In this document: piece by piece, positions 36,549 to 48,816 of the stretch
How the letters are laid out: every line of letters starts with the position of its first letter
Position numbering within the stretch: position 1 is the stretch's first letter
The notes under the pieces: generated by a model
Told to the model about the DNA's origin: nothing
What the model saw: only the letters and a program-made list of their open reading frames with translations
Databases searched by the model: none
Translations under genes and position numbers: made by a program
Source of the DNA: Agapanthus africanus
Lineage: Eukaryota; Streptophyta; Magnoliopsida; Asparagales; Amaryllidaceae
DNA length: 64,000 bases
Reading direction: 5' to 3'
Assembly: GCA_030015575.1 (NCBI GenBank)
Contig: JASDDO010000026.1
Location: forward strand, 448,609,096-448,673,095

Positions 36549-36741
36549 GACCTCTGTCAAGGCGTAGTGTGCGGTAGCTGATTAGTGCTTATCTGCATAA
36601 GCATATGATGTGATTGATTTAGGGTAGTCGTGCGACCTTGTTGACCTCTGTCAAGGGTCGTGCGGGTGGGTTTACTTCAATCAGGAAATGACGGGTTGAA
36701 CTTGACTAGCAGCCTATGGTTTGTTGACCTCTGTCAAGGTC
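36549..36741 (+). repeat. R5 leader: three small hairpin units
   Basis: TTGACCTCTGTCAAGG occurs near 36549, 36643 and 36725. Here TTGAC pairs perfectly with GTCAA, and GACCT pairs with AGGTC in the third unit. The stem sequence differs from R1 and R3 but still pairs. Confidence 0.7.
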
Positions 36742-37224
36742 ATAGGACGCTAGGGGCAAAATATTATCGGGAATTTCAAGTGTTGAAATTTGCAATGAGA
36801 TTGCATACCTTCTATGAGATAGTTGGATCCCGATACCCGCTGCGAGTAAGTGTTACTCCTGGGAGAGTTTTATACATTACAATTAGCCGATCAAGTAGGT
36901 GTCTAGAAAGGTGTTAACGAGGTTACGCCTCTGGGAAAACGAGGTTTACAGTAATTAGGTTCGTGCGAAAGCACGGGGGACCTCCCTCAAAGTACCGACA
37001 CTGGCCTGGCTGAAAAATTGGCGAACTTGTAGTGTGTAATTAATCCCGGCTAGTCTTTCCTTTTAGGGTTTGAAGGAAGATTTGATAAAAAGCAGTGGGA
37101 GCCATCCTGACTAGATAAAATAATAACCAATCTATTCTTGCAAGAGCGCACGCTGAGTGTTTTCTTCTCTCTCTCTCCTGGTAGCGACCATATCACGCCT
37201 TAATCAAGATAATAAAACGGAATA

Positions 37225-39974
37225 TTGACCGAACCCGCTTGTTATACTGAGCTGGGGAACGTTGGTCCCGCTCCACCTTATAATTGTTATAAGACAGAGC
37301 AGGAAATTGGGGAATACCAGAATTCCCATGCCGCCCAAACAAAGAGAGTGCATGCTGATGCATCATCTTCGGGTATGTTCATTATACAGAACTGTTTCTC
37401 AGTATCCTTTATGTCCTGGGTATGTGATACCAGATCAGGATCCTAGATATGTAATATGTTACATAGGGCTACAGAAAGGTAGAGAACTGAGAACGGGTGA
37501 TAAGTTTCATGAGGCAGAAAACGGGGCAAGTGTTGCAGCCAAGTCTGTCGGTCACTGTCACCCTGTATTACAAATACATTGATTCTGAACGAATGTTATT
37601 AGATACCGAACCTGATATACAAAATCGTATCTATCTCTTTATCAGTAAAGAAATGATAAAATTTTGTATAGGTGGATAATGTTTTGAACATTTCCTATAT
37701 CAAAAGTTGATCGGTTCAGGCACGTTATCTAAAAGCATTAATGTTCTAAATCAAACTACAGTTCTTAGTATACAGAATGCACACAAAAGGAAGAGTTCAG
37801 AAATGAATGAATTCTTCTTGAGGCATTGTAGACTAGGTCAGATCAATGTGACCCGACTAGCTAGAGTTACATAAAGATGCATATTTAAATTAGTTTGAAT
37901 TTACATCTTGTGAAACTCGCCAGTCATGTCACAAAGATAAGATGACCACAGCTCTGTTTAATGGAAACAGAGAAAGAGTTATTAAACTCTTGGGATGATA
38001 CATGTTGATGTATAAAGGTCCCCTGTCTACACATGCCAAGACTGGTTCTTTATACTTCATTACGTTCTCTGATGATCTCTCAAGATTCAGACATATGTTC
38101 CTGTTGAAACACAAGTCCGAACCTTTTGAGATATTCACAGAATATAAGTTAGAAGTAGAGAACCAAAATACGGGTAAAAGTATTATGTCCTATGATGAGA
38201 TCAGGGAGGAGAATACTTGTGCATGGAATTCCTAGACTATTCTAAAGGGGAATGAGATTCTCTCTCAGCATTACTCCTCTGTATACACCATAGCACGATG
38301 GTATATCAGGGCGGAGCAATCACACCCTATCTGATAAGGTGTGCTCTATGATGAGTACTACTGAGTTACCTATTTCTTTTTGGGAGTTATGCACTTGAGA
38401 AGATGCATACCTATTGAATAGGGTTCGAATCAAATCACTGCCTACCATTTCATATGTGATATGGAAAGGGAAGAGCCCATATCTTAAGTTAGTTAAGATT
38501 TGGGGTTGTCCGGCCTATGTCTAAAAGCAAAATCCGGACAAGCTCGAGGCAAGATCTGTTATGTACAACTGGAAAGGTTCCAGCTATACAAACGACAGCA
38601 GATGATTTAGTAGAACCAAAGGATTCAGTAGATACCAACGAACCTCAGCCTCTCCGCCGATCTAGTAGGGTTCCTCACCCACCTGAGAGATACTTCGATT
38701 TCTCTGTGACAGTGGGAGCGAGGATTGCATCATGAGATAATGACCCAACTAGTTTCGAGCTGGCCATCGAGAGTAAGACTCTGTAAGAATGGCTGGATGT
38801 TTATCGATCTGAGATGGAATCCTTATACACCAACAAAGTATGGACTTTGGTTGCTATATCTGAAGGGTTAAATCCCCATCAGGAGCAAGTATATCTTGAG
38901 AAGATTACTTGGTGTAGATGGAAAGGTTGAGACTTTCAAAGCTAGACTTGTTAAAGTTTTCGTCATTGACCAGGCGTGGATAATGATGAAACCTTTTTCC
39001 AGTATCTAAGCTTAAGTCCATCCAGATCCTACTTGCCACGGCTTCATACCATGACTACGATATCTGGCGGTTGGGTGCCATGACTGCTTTTCTAAATGAT
39101 GATTTAGAAGAGTGCGTCTATAAGTACACAGCCAGAGGGCTTCGTAGACAGTGGGAGCAGCGGAAACGTGTGCAAGATGCTTTATAGGATAAAGCAGGCA
39201 TCGCGGAGTTGGAACATCAGTTTTGATGAATTAGTCAAAGAGTTTGACATCATCAAAATGGTAGATGAACCTTGTATAAACAAAAAGGTAGTAGGGAGTA
39301 TGGTGACGATCCTCGTAGAGTACGTGGATGACATACTCTTGATAGGGAAGGAGTTTCCTATGCTACGCTCGATCAATCTCCGCTTATCACAAAGATTCTC
39401 CATATAGGATCAAAGTGATACCTACTAAATCCTGGGTTTTGGACCTATGAGATAGATCTAAATGGATGCTAGGATTCTCACTAGTCATAGTGAGATGGTA
39501 TCAACCGATCCTGGGGAGAATCACTGGAAGGGTTCCAGGGTGATAAAGACGACTGAATGTCAGTCGCAGGCATTGTCTTTACCCTCAGTGAAGGGACGGT
39601 ATGTTGGAGGAGTTCCAAGCTAGATACCGTGACATACTAGACGATAAAGGCAGGATACATCGCTACTTAAGATGCTACCAAAGAGGCAGTCTGGGTGTAT
39701 ATTGGTTCATGAGATGAACTACGTTCCTCCCATTGTGTGACAATGGAGTTGTGGCTTATGCCAAGGAACGCCGGTCCCATCAGTGATCCAGACATATTCT
39801 AAGGCAGTGTCACTTGATAATGGAGATGGTTGATCTCCAGGGAGATCGAGGTTAGGAGAGTAGACTCAGAGGACAACACAGCGGATCCACTCACGAAAGG
39901 CCTTTTCCCAGAGAGAGACTTTTATGGGATGGTTGAGTATGAGATACTGCAACCACTGCTATCAGATGGCCCTA
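37225..39974 (+). pseudogene. R5 broken pol
   Basis: Protease remnant: 37225-37582, with SWVCDTRSGS at about 37411-37440, where the catalytic DTG has become DTR, followed in another frame by ENGASVAAKSVGHCHPVL. Pre-integrase zinc region: near 37803-37930. Integrase core: 38002-38235; a later part (about 38255-38580) keeps CSMMSTTELPISFW and KIWGCPAYV before the shared TAA at 38522-38524. Linker RRSSRVPHPPERYF: 38517-38735. RT: about 38740-39540, with a 79-codon frame (39168-39407) holding YRIKQASRSWNISFDEL and YVDDILLIG at 39321-39347. RNase H tail: about 39600-39970, ending VDSEDNTADPLTKG. Confidence 0.87.
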
Positions 39975-39989
39975 GTGCACGTGGGACAT
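39975..39989 (+). other. R5 polypurine tract with one change
   Basis: Reads GTGCACGTGGGACAT where other elements have GTGCAAGTGGGAGAT. The G to C change interrupts the purine run; it probably arose after insertion. Confidence 0.85.
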
Positions 39990-42208
39990 TGTTAGTTATA
40001 TGTATGCCCTAGAGGCCATTACTGTACATAGGATGTATATTGTAGTGGATGCTGGGACATATATAGGGAGGACTTTCTTGCTCGACATGATAGTATGCTA
40101 TCTGGTTACCCTTTACCTTAACGTGTATGCTGATGGTCTCTCTGTTACATGTTGGTAAAGCCCTTAGGATCTGTACTTGACTACCTGGACTATGATGCGG
40201 ATCATACTAGTGGGGACACGGTAGTCTATAAGTACATCCTTCAAAGTCCCTAGTCGTAGGTGTATCGAGACGGGGCATCGATATACCAGAGTAGACTAGC
40301 GTGTACCTTCTCGACCCATACAGATGGGCGATGGATGATCCCATATCCATCGGTGTTTGACATCAGAGATGATATACGGGTGCTCAGTAGAGACTGGGTA
40401 CACTGGACGGACTCGCCGAGAACTCCCAGATAGTATTATACCTCACGTCAGATGGCAGTTCTCTGGTGACACTGGTACAGAGTAGTCTGTTGACCCGAGA
40501 TCGTCATAGAGTCTTGTGTGGTTCCCACTGTGCTTTGATTTCCATCTTACCACGTCCAAGAGGGCGTGCAAAACGGTGGTTTTTGGGTACAGTCCCGAGT
40601 CACATGGAGGCAATGAGCGATAGGAGGGGATTCGTCTCTCCCGGTATAGGGGGTTGATGTTGCGCTGTGTTCGATTGGCTATAACAGGAAGTCCCTGGCC
40701 AGGGCTGCTCAGAGAATTGCTGGTAAGTGTTACCAGTAGTTTTTCGACCCGTTATGAGCCTCATATCGACACGACTTATCGAGCTATTGGGGTCTGACGT
40801 TTACCACCCCTAGGCGAGATATGCGACATATCAGACGATCAGACCGGACTGTACGGTAGTGTTACTGGTCGGATTCACTAGAGTGTGAGCGGGCTTGCTC
40901 GTCGATCTTCAGATCGCTCAATACCCGGGTGGCCGTTACGTTTAGCAGACCGCTTGCGGCTTGTGGGTGTTTGATATGATCATCATCCGCTACCGGCGTA
41001 TTGACGAGTCTTTAGAGTCCTACACAGAGGTTTCCTGGCTCAAGCGAAACGAAATAGGAGCGCATATGAGATATGTGCGGGACCGAGAATAATGCGAGTA
41101 TGTGATACCGTATTCCATTCTCGCGATGAATGTATCGAATGGTTGTATGCGATATAACATAGTTATCGATTCAAGCGTTGATTCGATAAGCCGATACATT
41201 GTATACTAGTCGGTTGTGTGCGACATGACCGGATCATTGAATCAAGTGTTGATTTAATGATTTAATGTATAATTATATATTTGATATATTACTTTGCATT
41301 AACTAGTATTGGTTCACTTTAAATGTATTTTCTCACTCGGGTGTGCGCATTACATATGCGATATGATTTTGTGCATTTGATTGTATCATGTTTGATGATA
41401 CATGATTACTTGGTTAAGTGCAAAGAATTAAACCATGGTTAAAAGAATGGTTAGGGTTTCATTTCCTTTATTTATTCATTTATTTATTTGTTTATTCATT
41501 TTGGAAAAGAGGAGAAAAGAATGGTGGCTTATTTTGGAGTTTAGTTGAAGCTTCATGAATCTTTGATCAAGTCAACCATTCTTATCTCATCCTTAACCCT
41601 AACCATTCCCACTAATCATGATTCATTCTCTACACTTAACTCTAGTTAACATTATGATAAGTTTTGATTTTTCTATGGTTTTTAATTAACTTATCATAAT
41701 ATTCTTCTTCATCTTCATCATTCTTCAAGTGAAGAAAACCAAGCTCCATCAATGGTGATTGTTGGAAAAGAGTGAGAAATCCAAAACTAAAGTCTACCCA
41801 CTTCCTATTTCTTCATCCTCTACCTCTTGCCAAGTAGTAGAGTGTGTTTACTTCACAAGTTTCTTGACTTGGTGAAGTTGTGAGCTTGATCTAGCGATGC
41901 CTCGACGTAGATCATCTTCGGCATGGACATCGACGACCTAGCTCCCTTTTTCTCCGACGAAGCCGACTCTAGAGCCCGGATTTGATTTGGACAGTGGAGA
42001 GGACCTCGTTGCGGAGCTATGGAGGTGGAGCACCGGATCTACAAAGGTTGTATTTCCGTTAAACTTTTAGTTAAGTGTTAACTAGTTAGTTTTTCTCCTA
42101 GACCTCTAGCCGACGATCCGTAGTTTAGGGTTTGTAGGCACCGTAAAATTTTAATATGGCATGTTCGATGCCTTGTGAGACCTCCTTGGGGTGCCTAGGA
42201 ACCCTACA
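39990..42208 (+). repeat. R5 3' LTR
   Basis: This 2,219-bp LTR ends CCCTACA and is followed by TSD CACAT (42209-42213). Confidence 0.95.
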
Positions 42209-42213
42209 CACAT

Positions 42214-43168
42214 GTTATGGTTCGGACGGATAATACTAGCTGGCTTTGGTTTTAGCCGGATCCTAGTATTTTACTGTGTAGATTTTGTCTTATTGCATTT
42301 GTATTCCGTTGGAATACAAATGCGGGTATGTATATACAGTCGCAGGGTTTTCCTGTAATTTGTTACCAGTTCGCTTTTTGAAGTTGCCAGCTTGCATTCC
42401 CTTTTCGGCCATTTTCCTTTCTTTGGCTGAAAATTGATGTGGGGGGTTTATTTGCAAGAGTTGCAATTTGTAAAGGAGGGTGTTTTTTGTGGTGGCTTGG
42501 TTCTAGAAAGCTTACTTTCTTATGTTGCATTATTTGTGCTCATTGATGCATTTAATGAGATTGGATAGAATGTGATGGTGGTGTGACAACTTTTTCTTGT
42601 GCTGATACATTTCCTTTTGCTTTTGATATTCCTTTTTTCCTCCTCCATGATTAATGGCCGGCCACTACTAGAGTGGGGCAAATGTGTGTGAAAAATCCAT
42701 CTCATTCTTCTTGCATCAAAGTCCTTAGCTCCTCTTCAAAGTTCATTCCTCCATCTTCACAAAAAATGGCAACTTCAATTGACCATCATCCATGTGCTTG
42801 GATGAGTTGAGTCAAAGAGTTCTACTCTACTCTACTTCATCCTTGGACACATCGACCAGCACACTTCGTGCCCGAGTTGCCTCGATTCAGAGGTGGGAGC
42901 CCGTAAAAAGACTCGGTGATGTGGTGCCCTTTCCGACTAGGAGATCGACACCGGAGATGCCGCGAGGAGCTTGGGATGGTGGCCGAAGACTGAAGGACGC
43001 GGATCGCTCGGTATAGCCTCTCTACCCTTTCTCTAGTTAGCTAGTAGTAGGTTAATGGTCCGATCCGGGGAAAAAGTATACGATAGCGCCGGTTTCTAAT
43101 CAAAGAAAAATTTTTGTTTTCGCATTTTAGCCTCGGACAGACGGCCGGGGCGCTACCGTAGACTTACA
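42214..43168 (+). repeat. R4 5' LTR, second part
   Basis: Continues R4 after R5 and ends GACTTACA. The matching uninterrupted site in the 3' LTR reads GCACTTGTGCACGTG (about 50020-50035). A 74-codon ATG frame (42792-43016) recurs in the other R4 LTR; it may be a leader frame but has no recognised domain. Confidence 0.9.
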
Positions 43169-43181
43169 TGGTATCAGAGCC
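43169..43181 (+). other. R4 primer-binding site
   Basis: TGGTATCAGAGCC directly abuts the LTR with no spacer base, unlike family A. Confidence 0.93.
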
Positions 43182-43377
43182 ATGCCATTAACCTTTTCTA
43201 GCTTGCTCTAACTTGTTTAGAACATCAATTGAACAAAAATTCCAAAAACCACAATTTCAAAATGCAGTTTCTGTCGATTTTCATTTGTGCTCGAAAAATT
43301 ATATTGAATGTTGCAGAAATACATGCAGGCTTTTCTAAGAGTTCTGTGAAAATTTGATATGGTGATATTGCAGTAAG

Positions 43378-43424
43378 GCCGCGAAACCGTGGCCAAATCC
43401 GTGTTCTAGCCGCGGTTCCGCCGC
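43378..43424 (+). other. R4 GC-rich leader hairpin
   Basis: A 16-bp stem has two mismatches and one wobble around a 15-nt loop: GCCGCGAAACCGTGGC-type left arm with GCCGCGGTTCCGCCGC on the right. It lies about 197 nt after the primer site. Family B thus shares this feature with family A. Confidence 0.62.
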
Positions 43425-44593
43425 AGTAAAGAGTTATCACCGTACCATTTTTCTACAGTGCTCTTTAAACTTGGAATTGGGGTTTATGGTATATTCTGTT
43501 TGGGCCCAGATTTATTTTGTGTACTGGGTATTGTACTTGGGGCCCACTTCGGGGAATTTTGTCGATCGAAAATTCTAAACATGTTAGTTCACAGTATTTA
43601 CATTATATTTGCGACCGTGAATATCATTTGATCGGTAAATCCTTTCTAATTGCTATAGTTCTTTTAGACGGATTTGCGAACGTAACATTCGCGTTGATGT
43701 TCTGTGTTGTGCTGTGATGTTGCGGATTTGTCGTGGTGGATAGCCTCGATGCAATGGAAGTACAGTTTGGTTGTATTTGTACATTTGATATTGCGGGGCG
43801 AGCGTCCGACATGTGGACTGCCGTTACTGCCTGTTTGTATATTATTCTTTTGGGGCACGACCGGGCTGAGATCGATGGACCCGTTGTATATATTTTTACT
43901 TTCTGTACTAGGATTACGCCGCGGTCGGGTGCACGGGTAGCCGGGTTCTAGAGGGCAACGGGCCCGCATCTCATGGCTTTGAGACGGAGAGGGATTCACT
44001 CTAGAATTGGCTGGCTATTCGCCGCAATCGTATGGGGTATAGGTTGACCCAAGAGGGGTGCTCAAGTTACCGGATTCCGTGAAGTGCTGGGTGGTCCATT
44101 CACGTTGTTGAAAGGGGCTGCCTCACTTCAGGTTTTGGCGGGTAACTTGTCGCGCCCGTAGGGGTCTAGGATTTCATTGCACAAGCTATCAACACGACCA
44201 GGGGAACGTCGGGTTTCAGTAGCGGCTCTATAAAACCCGGGGATCTCAGATATCTGTGTTTTTCTGTGATGCTTATTACATTTCTGTGATGTTGCACTTT
44301 ATCACACCTTGAGCGAATATTATATATTGATATATATACTAGTAGATGTTGTATATGTTTTGCATCCGCGCTAGTCCAGCCCCCGCTCTGTCGTTAGTTA
44401 AGTAACTTAACGGGTGATGACGGGACCCAGTGGCGAATGAGGATGGCATATACGTACATCGTATTTTCGTTCTTTTGTGATGTGTTCAATTGATGGGACT
44501 GTGTTGATTAGGATCAATGCAAGCTAGAAAAACCTATTTGATGTTGTTGGAACATTTTTCAAAAAGCTGTTATTGCAAGGACGTTCTCTTTTG

Positions 44594-44821
44594 TTTTGCA
44601 CAGTGGTATTCGCTTATGAATATCCAGCACCTCAGTCGACGAGGTAAGGGCCGAGATCCCTTCACCGGGAGTGACCCCTTGGACAGAAGTTTGCGTCAGG
44701 GCAATAACTTCACTATAGTCGATTACTTTTGCTTTGCATCGTGGTATTCAGTTGGAATATCCTGCAGCTCATTCTACGGGGAAAGAGCCGAGATCTCTTC
44801 ACCGGGAGTGGCCTCTTTAGC
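44594..44821 (+). repeat. R4 leader: GCTTTGCA repeat pair
   Basis: Blocks at 44594-44680 and 44728-44821 are homologous to the 146-bp-spaced pair of family A, with CCTTCACCGGGAGTG kept in both. Confidence 0.65.
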
Positions 44822-44970
44822 AAAGTTTTTCGCCACTATATTTTTATAAAAAGCTATTCGGTTCCTTCAACGATATCAAGTTCATTACGTTAAAGGTTTT
44901 TCGCCAAAAACTATTCGTAGCCCTCCGTCATTTCAGAAAGGTAGCACTTAGTATTCATGCTATGTTTGTT

Positions 44971-45071
44971 GGCCTTCGTCAAGGGCTTGTACGGGTGGGT
45001 TCAAATTAACCCGGACAATGACGGGTAGAACTTGACCTGTGACTTATGATTTGTTGGCCTTCGTCAAGGTC
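44971..45071 (+). repeat. R4 leader: two small hairpin units
   Basis: GGCCTTCGTCAAGG at 44971 and GGCCTTCGTCAAGGTC at 45056-45071. GGCCTT pairs with AAGGTC around CGTC with one wobble. Two units rather than three. Confidence 0.65.
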
Positions 45072-45474
45072 ATAAAAGCATGGGGTAAAAATCACATCGG
45101 GGGTTTCTAAAGAAACTGAAACTTGCCAGATATGTGCATACCTTATGGAGTGTGATAACGTGAGTGGATTCCATCACGTTATCATGCGATGATAGTTGGA
45201 TCCCGATTCCCACTGATGAGTTGGTTTACTCCTCGGATGATCCCGACTAATTCTTCTTTCAGATTTGGAGGAGAATTTGAGGTTACAGTGGGAGGTATCC
45301 TGATTAGATAAAGTGATAACCATTCTGATCTAGGTTAGAGTGCACGCTGAGTGTTTCTTTTCTCTCTCTCTTTGGCAGCGACCATGACTCGACCCTATAC
45401 TATGACTCAGTAACCAAGATTAACCGATGCTTCTTATAACACTGGCTTTTGGATTGTCAGAGTTGCATACCTCA

Positions 45475-46250
45475 TTGTCACTCCTACTTTTACCCTTTTC
45501 CCCAGAACAGCCCGTATTACTACGAACGTCCACTTCCATTGGATAAAGCCATCGTATGGTTATATACGAACTTGAAGGAACTTGTTCCAGATTCGAGGAT
45601 GGTTTCCGGTTCTGGAGAAAACGAATAGGACTATTCAGTTGTCTTTTCCTTTTACCTTCTCTCAGGTTGCGAGTGCTCCATGGATTAGGACAGTACACCT
45701 ATTACGCTTATTGGATAGTCTTCTTCCAAACCATAAGCAGGTGCCAAACGGTAGGGAATGAAGAAAACCAATTAGCCTAACGATAGAGTACAGAAGGTAT
45801 TAAGTAAAGACAAATAAAGGGATTAAAAAGAGGGCAAAGTAAATTGCGACTGCTATTCCCGACCAAAACCAAGTATTTCATTACCACTCCTACTTCACCT
45901 TTGTATTTCTCCAGAACACTCTGTATCACTACGAAGATCAACAGATATTTGGATACTCCACCGTATGGTTGTATACGAACTTGAAGGAACTTGTTCCAGT
46001 TCGGGGATGGATTCTGGTTCAGGAGAAATAAGAATAAGGTTTATTCAGGTGTCTTTTATCTTTACCTTCTCTCGGGTTTCCAGTGCTCCTAGGATTAGGA
46101 CAGTACACCCATTATGCTTATTGGATCGTCTTCTTCCAGACCATAGGCTGGTGCCGAATGGTAGGGAAGGAAGAAAACCATTTAGCCTAACGATGGTGTG
46201 GAGAAGGTAACGAAAAAAGACATATAAAGGGATTTGGAGAGATGACAAAG
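45475..46250 (+). repeat. R4 409-bp tandem duplication of unknown origin
   Basis: Two diverged copies (about 45475-45840 and 45884-46250, offset 409 bp) share ACGAACTTGAAGGAACTTG, CTTTACCTTCTCTC and AGGACAGTACACC. They sit where gag and protease would be expected, just after a pyrimidine tract-CAG and ATG (45384-45386). Their open frames match no family I recognise. The block is not seen in R1, R2, R3 or R5. Confidence 0.6.
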
Positions 46251-46729
46251 GAATATATGGTTACAGTTATGAATCTGATAATGGAAGAGGCATTACTAGG
46301 AATACCCGGATACCCCTTCGAAACATTTACATGTTTCAGTTTCACTGTGTATTGTTAAAAGAAAACTGATTTCCCAATTAGTCCTTACTCCAGGGCATGT
46401 ATTTACCAGGTTTGATTCTCACATCTGTATAGTTTTACAGATGATGAGTGGGAGTAAGTAATTGGGAATTGGGTGATCATCCTCATTATATCGGGATTCG
46501 TTGGAATTGGTGATATTTGAGGAAATCACCTGGGTAGTTTGCCGGACGGCAAATATTTGGTTTTGAATATCCGCTGTTATGCACCAATTTCAAATTGATA
46601 TATCTGTACGTTTATTTTTATAAAGTGAGATATAACTTTTTGAAATTGTGTCGATGACATTTACCTATATCAGTGGATGGTTAGGTAAGGAGCATTAAAC
46701 AGCGGTGTAATTCTTCATAACCTTAGTAC

Positions 46730-48801
46730 AGTTTCCAACCTACAACACACAGCGAATGAGTTATTAGACTCAGGGGACTTATACAGAGTATTGTATGTTG
46801 TCCAGTGTCCATTAGGACAGAGGGGTTGTTCCTCGTACTATATTCGGTTTACTTATGACTTCTCTAGTTTTTAGACAAGTGTTTCGTAGAAACACAAGGT
46901 CCATGTTTTGAAAAATTATAGGTATATGAATAAAGTAGAGAACCAGGTGTTGCAAGTATCGGGATTCTCCATGGTGATCGAAGATGTGCATACTTGTGTA
47001 TGGTATTCAGTTGATAGTAAAGGTTTTGAGAAACTTGTTTCTCTCTCAGGTTACTCATATCTGGATGCATTCCTAAGTTGAGTAACGCTGATTGGCCACC
47101 TTCCATTTAGTTAACATGCACTGGAGACAGCTGCATGATTTGAATCTAGTTCCAATTAAATCAGTGCCTCTGTTTCTATATTGGATATATAATAGTTCAT
47201 ATCTTAACGATGTTAAGGTATGGGGAGTTGTCCGGCTTATGCTTAAAACCAGACTCTTGATAACTCAAGGCATATATCTGTAATGGCAGTTTGTGGGTTG
47301 ACCGGGCTATGATGAGGGTTGACTTTCTACCATCTGGAAGATCAATAGTGATATTGTTCTTGACTCGCCACAGTTTTAATAAAAATGGATTTTTTCAGAA
47401 AACAGTAGTGGGAGTATGGTAGAACTGGAAGCGATTCCAGAACCGCAAACGATTGCTAAAAATTTGATAAGAACCTAAAGATTCAATCTGGTTTGACACT
47501 CCATTGGCCACTCCGCAGATATGGTGGGTAACCTCAGGCACTCGAGAGGTACTTCGGTATGCTCAAAGACGGTGACAGGGAGGTTCTTGTTTACCCAGAC
47601 TTGCCATTGCTGTTGTTCCAGACTGTGAGACCCGGCAGGAGGATGAATATAGCGTCGTTCTGAACTGGCTTTAGAAGTGCACGTGTATATGACTCTGCCA
47701 GAGGGTTGACGTAGTCAGTGAGAACAGCGGAAGCATAGTGGACAAGTAACTTATGTCTATTTATGGACTAAAACAGATATAGCGGAGATAGATCATCTAT
47801 TTCTGATGTGACAGTCATAGGTTTGACTTCTTCAGAATAGGGGATGGATCTGTTAAGAAGATAGTAGGGTGTGATGTCGTGGTATTTAGATGACATACAC
47901 AGAGTAGGAAGTGAAATTCCTATACTACGATCGGTTATACTTTGGTTGTCACACGGTGGTTTCTCCACATAAAAGTTGGATATTATATCAGATATTCGGG
48001 TCACTAGATCTATGGTTTTAGATCTAGATTTGGGTAGTTTCCCAATCTGGGTACTTAGACAGCATTCTACAGGTGTTTTAGAATGGATGATTCCAGGCAC
48101 GGTAGTATACCTGTAGGTAATGGAGTCACCCTCTCTAAAGGTGTCTTACAGACTAAAGAGGAGAGGGATGTGCATGATTGGCAGATCACTTGCTTAGGCA
48201 ATTGAGTCAATCATGAGATGTCAAGTACCACACCAGATATTGTTTTTGCACGAGATGCAGTAAGTTGATATTAATCAAATCCTGGAGAAACATTCGGAAG
48301 CAATTTTAGAACATAAGTAGATGTTCTAGGGATATGATAATGACAGCCTTTTTTGGGAGACGGTTATCATTCCAGGCTTCCATGGTGACCTGGATGACAG
48401 AGTTGTTGTCAGAGTTATAGTTTTCCCTCTGACGAGGGTGCAGTATTTTGGACAGGTGGTCCAAGCGGATACTGAGGGAGGCATGGCGCAGGATACTGAT
48501 TGAGTTCAGTTGACGATACAGTCTAAGAAGTTTGGATTTAGAGTTCATTTATGAACTAGGTCCCATCAGACATCCAGACATATTCAAAGACAGGTATTGC
48601 TCATTTCGGGAGATGGCTTTCTCCGCGAACTTGAGTTTAAGAGAGACATAGAAAGAAACATCAGAGCGGATCCACTAGCTGAGGCTATTTCTCGAACGCA
48701 ATAGTTTCGCAAACGAGCTTTGTGAAACTGATTAGTAGAGGAGTTGTATGTTCGGTATCACACGGGCTGTGAGTATGCGACATCGCAATAATTAGCCTTG
48801 A
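46730..48801 (+). pseudogene. R4 heavily decayed pol
   Basis: Integrase core: about 46800-47080 (KVENQ, SGFSMVIEDVHTC). Integrase end: about 47150-47250, with PAYA followed by the shared TAA at 47244-47246, here two bases out of phase with the preceding tryptophan codon. Linker region: 47400-47560. RT: about 47700-47960, with YGLKQ but the YVDD region degenerate. RT C-terminal part: about 48060-48260 (LSKGVLQTKEERD, STTPDIVFARDAVS). RNase H tail: to about 48700. Decay is heavier than in family A. Confidence 0.72.
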
Positions 48802-48816
48802 GTGCAAGTGGGAGAT
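48802..48816 (+). other. R4 polypurine tract
   Basis: GTGCAAGTGGGAGAT immediately before the 3' LTR, identical to family A. Confidence 0.9.

Larger units (their letters stand above)
31816..42208 (+). mobile_element. R5: complete non-autonomous copia element, family A
   Basis: This 10,393-bp element sits in the R4 5' LTR with TSD CACAT (31811-31815 and 42209-42213). LTRs of 2,220 and 2,219 bp differ at about 16 positions (0.7%), so R5 is among the youngest insertions. The structure is the same as R1 and R3, with no gag and a broken pol. Confidence 0.95.

Noticed and set aside
42792..43016. 74-codon ATG frame in the R4 LTR, similar at 50620-50844
   Set aside because: It is in the 3' part of the LTR, is not kept in S1 and is shifted in R6. 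It could be an upstream frame but evidence is too thin.
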